A stretch of DNA of 32,901 bases from Syntrophomonas sp. UBA5432 (GTDB taxonomy: Bacteria > Bacillota > Syntrophomonadia > Syntrophomonadales > Syntrophomonadaceae). The stretch lies in contig DIRQ01000017.1 of NCBI GenBank assembly GCA_002424365.1, positions 34,867 to 67,767 of the forward strand, given 5' to 3'. The position numbers and the translations under genes are program-made. This document shows positions 13,012 through 20,955 of the stretch, piece after piece. The notes beneath the pieces are model-generated. The model saw nothing but the letters and a program-made list of their open reading frames with translations. It had not been told where the DNA came from and searched no databases. Position 1 is the first letter of the stretch, and each line of letters opens with the position of its first letter.

Positions 13012-14772
13012 ATGAAGAGAACTCACAGGGCGACAGAACTTGATATAGAAAACGTTGGTGAAATAGTAACCCTTAATGGTTGGATTAATACCAGGAGGGA
13101 TCACGGAGGCCTCATATTTATTGATTTACGGGATCGTTCCGGATTAATCCAGATAGTTTTCAGTCCTGAGGTAAACCAGGATGCCTTTCACCTGGCGGAA
13201 CAGGTACGTAGCGAATATGTGGTAGCAGTGGAGGGTAAAGTTTGCAAAAGACCTCAAGAAACTGAAAACCCCAACTTAAACACTGGTAAAATAGAAATTT
13301 ATGTAGAAAAGATGGAAGTTTATAGTGCTGCCCATACCCCGCCTTTCTATATCGAAGACGGTATTGATGTAGATGAAACCCTGAGACTGAAATACCGCTA
13401 CCTGGATTTACGTCGTCCTGAGATGAGAGACAACCTTATGCTACGTCACCGAGTTATAAAAATAATGCGTGATTTTCTTGATAATAATGGTTTTCTGGAA
13501 ATAGAAACTCCTATACTTACTAAAAGTACCCCCGAGGGAGCAAGGGATTACCTGGTTCCCAGCCGGGTACACCCAGGGCAATTCTTTGCTTTGCCCCAGT
13601 CACCCCAGATATTTAAGCAACTCCTTATGGTGGCAGGAATGGAGAGGTACTTCCAAATTGCCCGCTGTTTCAGGGATGAAGACCTGAGGGCCGACCGCCA
13701 GCCGGAATTTACCCAATTGGACATGGAAATGTCTTTTATAGATGAAGAAGATATCTTTACTCTGGTGGAAAAATTAATGCAGGAAATTTTTGCTGGCGGA
13801 ACTTCACAGCAAATTAGCATACCGTTCCGGCGTTTATCCTATGAAGAAGCTATGGAGAAATACGGCAGTGATAAACCGGATATGCGCTTTGGATTGGAGA
13901 TTCAGGATATTACCGCAATAGTTAAAGATGTGGATTTCAAGGTTTTTTCTGCTGCAGTTCAGGCTGGTGGAGTCGTTCGGGCTATCAACGCTAAAACTTG
14001 TGCTTCATTTACCCGCAGGGAGATTGACGATCTGGGTAAGATGGCAGTGCAGAACGGGGCCCGCGGTATGGCCTGGATAGTAGTGACTGAAAATGAGCTA
14101 AAATCACCGATTACCAAATTCTTCAGCGAGGAAAAAATACAGGAATTGCTTTCAGCGCTGGGCGCCCAACCTGGTGACCTCTTGCTCTTTGCTGCCGACC
14201 AACCTGACATAGTAGCGAGGGTACTGGGTAGTTTGCGTTTGGAACTGGGTAAGCGGCTTGGGCTCATAGATGAAGGTAAATTAGATTTTGTCTGGGTAGT
14301 AGATTTCCCCCTGCTTGAGTATGATACGGAGGAGAAACGTTATGTAGCAGTGCACCATCCCTTTACATCCCCCCGGACAGAGGATATTGATTTACTTGAC
14401 AAGTCTCCCGGTGAGGTTAAGGCCAGAGCATATGACCTGGTACTTAATGGCACTGAAATTGGTGGTGGCAGTATCAGAATACATCGCCGGGATTGGCAGG
14501 AAAAAATGTTTTCCTTGTTAAACATAAGCCCGGAAGAAGCAGAAGATAAATTCGGTTACCTATTGGAAGCGTTTCAGTATGGAACTCCTCCTCATGGGGG
14601 AATTGCCTTTGGCATTGATCGCCTGTTAATGATAATGGCTGGTAGGCAAAGTATTCGTGACGTTATGGCCTTCCCTAAAACCCAGAGTGCATCATGTCCC
14701 ATGACTGAGGCGCCTTCCGGCGTAAGCCCCAGGCAGTTACGTGAGCTGGCTTTGAAGATAAGAGATCAGTAG
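13012..14772 (+). CDS. aspS: Aspartyl-tRNA synthetase, bacterial type
   Basis: This is a 586-residue class IIb synthetase. An N-terminal OB-fold anticodon domain (LNGWINTRRDHGGLIFIDLRD) is followed by the catalytic domain with motif 2 (ARCFRDEDLRADRQPEFTQLDMEMSF), a GAD insertion (about 290-410) and motif 3 (GIAFGIDRLLMIM). Residue 31 is His in RRDHGG. His at this position is associated with non-discriminating AspRS that also charges tRNA-Asn. The companion position near 82-83 (KRPQETENPN) is Gln/Glu rather than the Gly reported for P. aeruginosa, so specificity is undecided. The ATG directly abuts the hisS stop, with AGGAGG inside the hisS 3' end, indicating coupling. Confidence 0.97.
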   Translation: MKRTHRATELDIENVGEIVTLNGWINTRRDHGGLIFIDLRDRSGLIQIVFSPEVNQDAFHLAEQVRSEYVVAVEGKVCKRPQETENPNLNTGKIEIYVEKMEVYSAAHTPPFYIEDGIDVDETLRLKYRYLDLRRPEMRDNLMLRHRVIKIMRDFLDNNGFLEIETPILTKSTPEGARDYLVPSRVHPGQFFALPQSPQIFKQLLMVAGMERYFQIARCFRDEDLRADRQPEFTQLDMEMSFIDEEDIFTLVEKLMQEIFAGGTSQQISIPFRRLSYEEAMEKYGSDKPDMRFGLEIQDITAIVKDVDFKVFSAAVQAGGVVRAINAKTCASFTRREIDDLGKMAVQNGARGMAWIVVTENELKSPITKFFSEEKIQELLSALGAQPGDLLLFAADQPDIVARVLGSLRLELGKRLGLIDEGKLDFVWVVDFPLLEYDTEEKRYVAVHHPFTSPRTEDIDLLDKSPGEVKARAYDLVLNGTEIGGGSIRIHRRDWQEKMFSLLNISPEEAEDKFGYLLEAFQYGTPPHGGIAFGIDRLLMIMAGRQSIRDVMAFPKTQSASCPMTEAPSGVSPRQLRELALKIRDQ

Positions 14773-14814
14773 CATAAATGCCAGAAATGGTGCATAGTGG
14801 TGTATAGTAGTTTC

Positions 14815-14843
14815 TTGAAGAAGTATATAATCTGTGCTATATT
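14815..14843 (+). promoter_or_regulatory. Promoter of the 6S RNA gene
   Basis: TTGAAG (14815-14820) and TATATT (14838-14843) are 17 nt apart, with TGC immediately upstream of the -10 (14835-14837), an extended -10. The predicted start is near 14850. Confidence 0.65.
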
Positions 14844-14850
14844 CTAGTTA

Positions 14851-15056
14851 GCAAAAGTAATCTTAAAAAGTTGAAACCCCTGCTGTGTACGTGTGATTTG
14901 TCGTTAAGTTTTTGCCAACACCAAAAACCAGGGAACCTGGCTCTGTGCGAGGCTGTATACCCACATATCTGGTGGGAAACATTAATCGCATAGGAGGGTA
15001 CCCACCTGCGATGCAGGTTTAAACTACGGCACCACGGCTCGGTGGGGTTTTGTTTT
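14851..15056 (+). ncRNA. ssrS: 6S RNA (RNA polymerase-binding regulatory RNA)
   Basis: 6S RNA mimics an open promoter and sequesters sigma-A RNA polymerase in stationary phase. Four lines support it: a dedicated promoter; size near 200 nt; a long rod fold; and synteny, since B. subtilis bsrA also lies between aspS and yrvM/tcdA. Visible helices are AAACCCC (14874-14880) with GGGGTTT (15044-15050) and GTCGT-TA-AGTTT (14900-14911) with AAACT-ACGGC (15021-15030). TGCGA and TCGCA flank CCCAC/GTGGG as the apical arm. The internal hairpin ACCTGC/GCAGGT (15004-15018) sits on the 3' side of the central bubble, as in other 6S RNAs. It ends in GGGGTTTTGTTTTT. Exact ends are inferred. Confidence 0.85.
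15032..15056 (+). terminator. 6S RNA 3' terminator
   Basis: CCAC (15032-15035) pairs with GTGG (15042-15045) around GGCTCG, followed by GGTTTTGTTTTT. The same G-run also pairs with the 5' end of the mature RNA. Confidence 0.55.
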
Positions 15057-15097
15057 TCCGACTTCCGACATCTGACTTCAGAAAATGGTGGTATTTC

Positions 15098-15787
15098 ATG
15101 CAAGAAGTGTTTTGTAGAACTGCAGTATTACTAGGTAATGAAGGGTTTAAAAAGTTACAGCAAAGCTCAGTGGCAATAATAGGCCTGGGAGGAGTAGGTT
15201 CTTATGCGGTTGAGGCTATAGTTCGTAGTGGCGTAGGCACGATAATTATAGTTGATGCTGACCGTATCGAAGCTAGTAATATTAATCGCCAACTTCCAGC
15301 ACTACATTCTACCCTGGGTCAATATAAAACTGATGTAGTAGCTGATCGTTTACTAGATATAAATCCGTTACTAAAAGTTTACAAACATACCTGCAGATAT
15401 AACCACCAGACCAGTAATCAGATTTTAAGAGAAAAACTCGACTATGTTATAGACGCTATTGATTCCCTGCCTGATAAGGTTCATCTCATTAAATCCTGCC
15501 TGGAGAAAAACATTCCTATAGTAAGTTCCATGGGGGCGGCGCAAAGGCTTGACCCCGGCATGTTAAAGGTGGCAGATATTAAAGACAGCCGGGTTTGTCC
15601 TATGGCACGTCGTTTAAGAAGAGAACTGCATAAAGAAAACATATATTCAGGATTCAAGGTAGTATTTTCCCTGGAGCCACCCCTTAAACCGGATGGTGAA
15701 ACTGCCGAATTGGGAACCATAGCTACGGTCCCAGCTGCTGCTGGCTTACTTCTGGCCTCGGTAGTTATTAACGAACTATTGGTCTAA
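15098..15787 (+). CDS. tcdA: tRNA threonylcarbamoyladenosine dehydratase (TcdA/YrvM)
   Basis: TcdA is an E1-like ATP-dependent enzyme that cyclises t6A37 to ct6A in ANN-decoding tRNAs. It has 229 residues. The Rossmann nucleotide motif GLGGVGSYAVEAIVRSGVG (about 33-51) is followed by IVDADRIEASNINRQ, the adenylation segment of ThiF/MoeB relatives, and DYVIDAIDSLPDKVHLI. ATG 15098 matches the family N-terminus and has GGTGG 6 nt upstream. A longer TTG frame from 15050 would run through the 6S terminator and repeat and is rejected. Its place after aspS and 6S RNA matches B. subtilis. It probably heads an operon with the next three genes. Confidence 0.92.
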   Translation: MQEVFCRTAVLLGNEGFKKLQQSSVAIIGLGGVGSYAVEAIVRSGVGTIIIVDADRIEASNINRQLPALHSTLGQYKTDVVADRLLDINPLLKVYKHTCRYNHQTSNQILREKLDYVIDAIDSLPDKVHLIKSCLEKNIPIVSSMGAAQRLDPGMLKVADIKDSRVCPMARRLRRELHKENIYSGFKVVFSLEPPLKPDGETAELGTIATVPAAAGLLLASVVINELLV

Positions 15788-15815
15788 GCGTAAGGGTTAA
15801 GAGGGAGAGTAGTAT

Positions 15816-16496
15816 ATGCAACCAACTGGGCAATCGCTTATGCAAATATACCATACCCTGCTGGAACACTTTGGGCCACGAGGGTGGTGGCCGGCAGATT
15901 CTCGCCTGGAGGTTATTTTCGGGGCAGTTCTCACCCAGGCGGTAGCCTGGAAAAATGTCACCCGGGCTATCGGCAATCTAAAATCGGCCCATCTGATTGA
16001 TATAACTGCCATTTTAAACATTAATGAAGAGGATTTGGCCCAATATATTAAGCCGGCCCTTTACCACCGGCAGAAGGCCAGAAAGCTAAAAGCGCTTATG
16101 ACTTTTATAGCTACAGAATATAATGGTGACCTTGATTTAATGTTTACCGAACCTCTTCCCTTACTGCGGAAAAAGCTCCTGGCGGTATGGGGGATTGGGC
16201 CGGAAACGGCTGATTCTATTCTGCTCTATGCTGGTGATAAAACTATTTTTGTAGTAGACACCTATACTAAAAGAATTTTTTACCGTCTGGGAATGGTGGA
16301 TGAAAATATTTCTTACCAGGAAATGCAAGAATATTTACAGCACCATGTACCCTCTGATTCTTATATATATAATGAATATCACGCACTGCTGGTGGGACTT
16401 GGTGCCAATTACTGCAAGAAGAGCAGACCCCTCTGCAATCAATGTCCCTTACTAAAATTCTGTAAATATTTGACTCACTTGCAGGAAAAATACTGA
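15816..16496 (+). CDS. Endonuclease III-like HhH-GPD DNA glycosylase with [4Fe-4S] cluster
   Basis: This is a base-excision-repair glycosylase of the COG2231-like group (HhH-GPD superfamily), 226 residues. The helix-hairpin-helix VWGIGPETADSILLYA is followed by the catalytic aspartate in FVVDTYTKR. The C-terminus carries C-x6-C-x2-C-x5-C (CKKSRPLCNQCPLLKFC), the endonuclease III cluster loop. The position of the endonuclease III lyase lysine (GxKTA) is GPETA here. This predicts a monofunctional glycosylase without AP-lyase activity, possibly acting on alkylated purines. Substrate is not proven. ATG 15816 follows GGGAGAG; ATG 15840 is a possible later start. The 28-nt gap after tcdA suggests cotranscription. 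Confidence 0.85.
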   Translation: MQPTGQSLMQIYHTLLEHFGPRGWWPADSRLEVIFGAVLTQAVAWKNVTRAIGNLKSAHLIDITAILNINEEDLAQYIKPALYHRQKARKLKALMTFIATEYNGDLDLMFTEPLPLLRKKLLAVWGIGPETADSILLYAGDKTIFVVDTYTKRIFYRLGMVDENISYQEMQEYLQHHVPSDSYIYNEYHALLVGLGANYCKKSRPLCNQCPLLKFCKYLTHLQEKY

Positions 16497-16510
16497 AGGA
16501 GGTAGAATGA

Positions 16511-17812
16511 ATGTCATACTGGGATAAAGAAAAAGAATGTATGCCCCGTAAAGAACTGGAAGAACTTCAGCTTAGAAGGTTGAAGGAGACAGTTTATCGG
16601 GTCTATGCTTTTGTCCCTGCTTATAAAGAAAAAATGGACCAGGCTGGAATTAAACCTGAGGATATCAAAACCCTGAAGGATTTACAGAAACTACCTTTTA
16701 CAACCAAACAGGATTTGCGAGATAACTATCCCTTTGGCCTGTTTGCCTTACCAATGAGTGAGGTAGTGAGAATTCATTCATCTTCAGGCACTACTGGTAA
16801 ACCTACAGTAGTAGGTTATTCCAAAAAGGATATTGATATCTGGTCAGAATTAATGGCCCGAGCTTTAACCAGCGCTGGGGCAACCCGTTATTCGGTAATT
16901 CAAAATGCCTATGGCTATGGGCTGTTTACCGGCGGTCTGGGTGTTCATTATGGAGCAGAAAAGATAGCCGCTTCGGTGATACCCAGTTCTGGTGGTAACA
17001 CAAGGAGACAGATAATGTTGATGCAAGACTTTGGAACTACAGTATTAACCTGTACACCTTCTTATGCCTTATTTATGTACGAAGTTATGCAGGAAATGGG
17101 GATAGAACCGCCAGACCTTAAACTCAGGGCAGGCATATTCGGAGCTGAACCGTGGTCGGAAAATATGCGCCGGGAAATCGAGAACAAACTGGAAATAGAT
17201 GCCTATGACATTTATGGATTAAGCGAGATTATTGGGCCGGGGGTAGCTATAGAATGTGCAACCAAGCAGGGGTTGCATATTGCCGAAGACCATTTCCTGG
17301 CGGAAGTAATTGACCCTATTAGTCAAGAAGTTCTCGATGAAGGTAGTCAGGGAGAGCTGGTTATAACTACTATAAGCAAAGAAGCCTTGCCCATTATACG
17401 TTACCGTACGCGGGATCTAACCAGTCTGGATAAAAACATATGTGATTGTGGCCGAACCCATGTCAGGATGCAAAAGGTCTTGGGCCGCTCCGATGACATG
17501 GTTATTATCAGGGGGGTAAATGTTTTCCCATCTATGGTGGAGAGCGTCCTTTTAAATATACCTGGGGTAGAACCACATTATTTACTCATTGTTGACCGCA
17601 AGGGTAATTTGGACCAATTGGAAGTGCAGGTAGAGGTTTCTGAACAGCTTTTTAGCGATGAAGTTAGAAAGCTGGAAGAATTAGGTGCTATAATTGCTAA
17701 AGAGATGGAAAGTGCACTAGGTGTTAACGCTAGAATTCGCCTGGTGGAACCCAAGTCTATAGAAAGAAGCGAAGGCAAGGCAAAGAGAGTTATTGACAGA
17801 AGAAATATTTAA
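16511..17812 (+). CDS. paaK: Phenylacetate-CoA ligase family protein
   Basis: This is an AMP-forming acyl-CoA ligase that activates arylacetates such as phenylacetate with ATP and CoA. It has 433 residues, the standard PaaK length. The P-loop-like SSSGTTGKPTVVGYSKKD is near residues 95-112, the adenylate-binding YDIYGLSEIIGPG near 236-248, and the hinge RTRDLTSLD and C-terminal lid IIRGVNVFPSMVES follow. AAGGAGGT precedes ATG 16511. The downstream tandem-ACT gene is a usual partner in anaerobes, often beside indolepyruvate:ferredoxin oxidoreductase genes. Those are not in this window. The pair probably serves aromatic amino acid oxidation or arylacetate use. Exact substrate is uncertain. Confidence 0.93.
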   Translation: MSYWDKEKECMPRKELEELQLRRLKETVYRVYAFVPAYKEKMDQAGIKPEDIKTLKDLQKLPFTTKQDLRDNYPFGLFALPMSEVVRIHSSSGTTGKPTVVGYSKKDIDIWSELMARALTSAGATRYSVIQNAYGYGLFTGGLGVHYGAEKIAASVIPSSGGNTRRQIMLMQDFGTTVLTCTPSYALFMYEVMQEMGIEPPDLKLRAGIFGAEPWSENMRREIENKLEIDAYDIYGLSEIIGPGVAIECATKQGLHIAEDHFLAEVIDPISQEVLDEGSQGELVITTISKEALPIIRYRTRDLTSLDKNICDCGRTHVRMQKVLGRSDDMVIIRGVNVFPSMVESVLLNIPGVEPHYLLIVDRKGNLDQLEVQVEVSEQLFSDEVRKLEELGAIIAKEMESALGVNARIRLVEPKSIERSEGKAKRVIDRRNI

Positions 17813-17825
17813 GGAGGTAGACTAT

Positions 17826-18254
17826 ATGGCCAAGCAGATATCAGTTTTTCTCGAGAATAAGGCAGGCCGTCTCTCTCATGTTACCCGGGTACTCGGGGAC
17901 GCTGGAATAAACATCAGAGCCCTCTCCGTTGCCGATACATCTGATTTTGGAATACTGCGTATTATTGTTAACGATCCGGCCCGGGCCTACCGCATACTAA
18001 AGGATGCTAGCTTTACTGTTAGCGAAACCGAGGTTATAGCAGTTCAGGTATCTGATTCACCCGGAGGACTGGCTGCGGTACTTGAACAAATGTCGGAAGC
18101 TAATCTTAATATTGAGTATTTATATGCTTTTCTGGGTACGTCAGAAAACGACGCTCTGGTAGTCTTTAAAGTTGAAGATATAGATAAAGCTTGTGCTACA
18201 TTTAAAGAAAAGGGGATAAAGTTTATTGATGAGAAACAGCTCTATGAGCTGTAG
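17826..18254 (+). CDS. Tandem ACT-domain amino-acid-binding protein
   Basis: This is a 142-residue protein made of two ACT domains. The first is QISVFLENKAGRLSHVTRVLGDAGINIRAL (about 4-33), the second begins VIAVQVSDSPGGLAAVLEQMSEANLNIEYLYAF (about 75-107). It has no catalytic domain, so it is a small-molecule sensor or modulator, presumably for an aromatic amino acid given its tight link to paaK. ATG 17826 is 7 nt after AAGGAGGT (17811-17818). A longer frame from 17793 overlaps paaK and bypasses this ribosome site, so it is rejected. It is the last gene before a strong terminator. Confidence 0.85.
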   Translation: MAKQISVFLENKAGRLSHVTRVLGDAGINIRALSVADTSDFGILRIIVNDPARAYRILKDASFTVSETEVIAVQVSDSPGGLAAVLEQMSEANLNIEYLYAFLGTSENDALVVFKVEDIDKACATFKEKGIKFIDEKQLYEL

Positions 18255-18260
18255 AGGATT

Positions 18261-18298
18261 TGGAGTGCCTTTAACAAGGCACTCCAGATATTTATTTT
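18261..18298 (+). terminator. Intrinsic terminator after the paaK-ACT operon
   Basis: An 11-bp perfect stem, TGGAGTGCCTT (18261-18271) with AAGGCACTCCA (18276-18286), has a 4-nt loop. It is followed by T-rich GATATTTATTTTA. It closes the tcdA-glycosylase-paaK-ACT unit. Confidence 0.85.
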
Positions 18299-18438
18299 AG
18301 GAATTTACCGTTTTTATCCTTCATATTAATTACAATCAACATCTTATTGATTATTCTAACTAATCATGTCTTATCCGTACTAACACTTCTTTAGTATCCT
18401 AAGAGTATTTTCCATCACCAGTCGCAGTTTAATTGTAC

Positions 18439-18455
18439 CAATTTTCGCAAAATTG
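18439..18455. promoter_or_regulatory. 17-bp inverted repeat upstream of the envelope operon
   Basis: CAATTTT-CGC-AAAATTG is a perfect 7-bp inverted repeat ending about 6 nt before the ribosome site AAAAGGAGGTG (18461-18471). It could be an operator, or an RNA hairpin that affects access to the ribosome site. Confidence 0.35.
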
Positions 18456-18476
18456 AAACAAAAAGGAGGTGAAACC

Positions 18477-18971
18477 ATGAAAAAAGCTATTGGTCTCGGT
18501 CTCCTTGTGGCAATATTTTTCGCAATATTCGTTTTATTGCAAGATTACCTGGGGACCAGTGCATTTTATATGGCTGCAATAGCAATGGCCATGTTTACGG
18601 TACTGGGACCCTTGGGAGACTATTTCAAAACTGCTATTGCCATATTGATAGGGGTGGTTGTAGCATTGGCCGGTATGATAATTCTGGCAGTTAAAATGCC
18701 CTTACCACCAGATAACCTGCTCTTTGTTGCTCTTATTTCGGGTGTGTCGCTTTTCCTGCTGGTATTAATATCTACCGCAGGTATGCGAATAGATGCCATG
18801 TTCCTTGGGTGGGCAGCTTACCTGGCTGCAGTGTTTAGCACCTATACCACTAACACTCCAGCCATGGCAACCCTGGCGTTGCCGGCTGCTGTAGGAGTTA
18901 GCGTATCTTTATTGCTGGGACTTTTTATGTCGCTCCTGGTGATGAAGATAGCAATGGCGGTAAATCAGTAA
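18477..18971 (+). CDS. Multi-spanning inner-membrane protein, DUF1097-like
   Basis: This is a 164-residue, very hydrophobic protein with about five or six predicted membrane segments (roughly 4-22, 27-47, 54-74, 82-102, 108-127 and 130-158). Layout and C-terminal composition resemble the DUF1097/YcdZ-like inner-membrane proteins, whose function is unknown. That match is tentative and from memory. The start is ATG 18477, after AAAAGGAGGTG; a TTG frame from 18453 would read through the ribosome site. It is the first gene of a three-gene unit (gaps of 23 nt) with two exported proteins, suggesting an envelope role. Confidence 0.6.
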   Translation: MKKAIGLGLLVAIFFAIFVLLQDYLGTSAFYMAAIAMAMFTVLGPLGDYFKTAIAILIGVVVALAGMIILAVKMPLPPDNLLFVALISGVSLFLLVLISTAGMRIDAMFLGWAAYLAAVFSTYTTNTPAMATLALPAAVGVSVSLLLGLFMSLLVMKIAMAVNQ

Positions 18972-18994
18972 GCAGGGGAAAGGGGGGATAAGAT

Positions 18995-20932
18995 TTGTTG
19001 AAACGCAGTAAGTTTAGAACTTTTATAATTCTCTTGACGGTTATGATGCTGATTTTAGCACCAGTTGCCGGAGTCTACGGGCAGAACGGAGTTATCCAAG
19101 ACAACGAACTGGTCGTTACCCAACTTGGAGACAACGGGCAAATAGAGAGCATACAGGTGCTGAATAATCTGCATATTGCCGGCGGGGGCGTTTCAACCAT
19201 AGAAGATGGTAAAAACTACAGTGTAACCTCGGTACGTAACTTGTACAGTACGCAGAAGATTGGACAAAAGGATAGCAGCTTAAGCGTAAAAACCACTTTG
19301 AAAGACGCTGATTCTTACGAAGATTTATACTATCTGGCCAGTATTGACAAGAAAGAAATACCGAGGATAAAAATGCCGGTCAGCGTTCAAGTAGACTATT
19401 ATCTAGATGGTCAAAAAGTTAAACCATCAAACATCTATGGAAAAAGTGGTCATTTGAAGATTGTTTGTAACCTGGAGAATACTACTGGTGTAGAAAAAGA
19501 AATTGAATACCAGGATTCCAAGGGGAATCCGGCTAAAACCAAGGCTACTGTTTTTACACCTTATGTTGTATCTCTGTCCGGTTGGGAGTTTGACAATAGC
19601 AAATTCTCCAACATTAAGGCCCCCGGAGTAGCCGGGGAGTCGCCTGAAGGGGTTATGGTTAATGTACAGGGGATTACTCAAGTAAACTGGAGCGTTCCTC
19701 TGGTACCGCCCAAGTATCCTGCCAAGCAGTATACGGTTCTAGAAGCGGACGGGAAGAATATGGAACTACCCAGTTTTAAAATCGCAGTTATCCCTATAGT
19801 ACCTACAACTGCTGAGATTGACAATATACCAACCATCCATGAGAGTTTTCTCAAACTCTATGACGGCTTTGACCAGATTCAAAACGGTGTCGGTGCCAGG
19901 GAAAAAGATGCCACACTGTTATTTGGTCTGGGTGCCATTAAAGATGGAGCTGAGAAGTTAAGTGGTGGTTTAGGAAGTCTGATTGATAAAATGAAAATCA
20001 TCAGGTTTGGTATAGCTAATCCAGCGTTTAGTGCTGCTACCTATAATGCTAATACGGGTACAGATGCTAATGGTAATAATCCTGGGCTAAGGGATGCAGT
20101 AGGCTTATTGAAAGCTGGGGTTGAGGAACGTGCCCTCCCTGCTTACAAACTTCAGGCAATGATACTGGGTATGTTGGAACAAAGTATTGGTAAAAGTGGA
20201 GAGGCAGTTCAAGAACCTAACGAAAGTACTAGTATAATGAATGATGTTGCTTACCTGAAGAGTCAGGTTCCGGCACCACAGCAAAAAATCATTAGTGATA
20301 ACATTGAACCTAAACTTAATCGCCTGGCTGGTAACATTAAGGTATTTAGTAACGGTGGCAACATGATTACATCTTCTGGATCCATGCCATTTCCAGCCAG
20401 TGTGAAGGCACTGGAAGAAGGCAGTACCTCAACCCTGGCTGCGCTGAACAAAATCGATGGTGGTCTGGCTATGATGGAACTGGGTATGGGTGCTGTGGAT
20501 AAGAACGGTAAACCAGTTAAAGTAATGATGAATGGTCAACCTGGTTCTATTCTCTATGCTCTTGCCTATATGCAGGATTCCATAAATGGACAATTGGTAC
20601 CGGGAATAACCAAACTGCAAGAAGGAACAGGTCAAATTGGTACCGGGGCCGGTACTGCCAAAGAGGCTATCAGTGGCGGTCTAGAGACCTTTGAATCAAT
20701 CCCTGCCATAGTTTCGGCTCTGGAGGAGAATGCCAGCCTGGCTGATACATTCCTGGGTAAACCGGCTGGAGCAACCGGAACCGTTGCTTATATCTTCCAG
20801 ACCCCGGAAGTCAGCCAAGAAACACATGCTATGAAGTATGGACTGGGTGCTTTGGCCGTAGTATTAATACTCTTGATAGCGATCGGAAGACCGCCCAAAC
20901 AGGCTTTTGAAGCCCCAGCTGAACATGCATAA
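18995..20932 (+). CDS. Exported, C-terminally anchored protein, YhgE/Pip-like
   Basis: This is a 645-residue protein. An N-terminal signal segment (FIILLTVMMLILAPVAGVYG, about 10-29) is followed by a large extracytoplasmic region and one C-terminal membrane segment (ALAVVLILLIAIG, about 621-633) with a short tail. The middle (about 285-340) contains LYDGFDQIQNGVG and GAIKDGAEKLSGGLGSL. These glycine/aspartate-rich helices recall the KDG repeats of YhgE/Pip phage-infection-type membrane proteins, though the multi-spanning part of those proteins is missing. N-terminal residues 40-270 look beta-rich. Two tandem TTG codons (18995, 18998) are the possible starts, behind AAGGGGGGATAAG. Function unknown. 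Cotranscribed with the flanking genes. Confidence 0.6.
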   Translation: MLKRSKFRTFIILLTVMMLILAPVAGVYGQNGVIQDNELVVTQLGDNGQIESIQVLNNLHIAGGGVSTIEDGKNYSVTSVRNLYSTQKIGQKDSSLSVKTTLKDADSYEDLYYLASIDKKEIPRIKMPVSVQVDYYLDGQKVKPSNIYGKSGHLKIVCNLENTTGVEKEIEYQDSKGNPAKTKATVFTPYVVSLSGWEFDNSKFSNIKAPGVAGESPEGVMVNVQGITQVNWSVPLVPPKYPAKQYTVLEADGKNMELPSFKIAVIPIVPTTAEIDNIPTIHESFLKLYDGFDQIQNGVGAREKDATLLFGLGAIKDGAEKLSGGLGSLIDKMKIIRFGIANPAFSAATYNANTGTDANGNNPGLRDAVGLLKAGVEERALPAYKLQAMILGMLEQSIGKSGEAVQEPNESTSIMNDVAYLKSQVPAPQQKIISDNIEPKLNRLAGNIKVFSNGGNMITSSGSMPFPASVKALEEGSTSTLAALNKIDGGLAMMELGMGAVDKNGKPVKVMMNGQPGSILYALAYMQDSINGQLVPGITKLQEGTGQIGTGAGTAKEAISGGLETFESIPAIVSALEENASLADTFLGKPAGATGTVAYIFQTPEVSQETHAMKYGLGALAVVLILLIAIGRPPKQAFEAPAEHA

Positions 20933-20955
20933 TAAAGAATGGAGGAATTATAAAC

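Noticed and set aside
15050..15097. Extension of tcdA to TTG 15050
   Set aside because: It would begin inside the 6S RNA terminator and read through a dispersed repeat. The family N-terminus fits ATG 15098.
14837..15103. 88-codon reverse frame between aspS and tcdA
   Set aside because: It is antisense to a well-supported 6S RNA and has no family signature.
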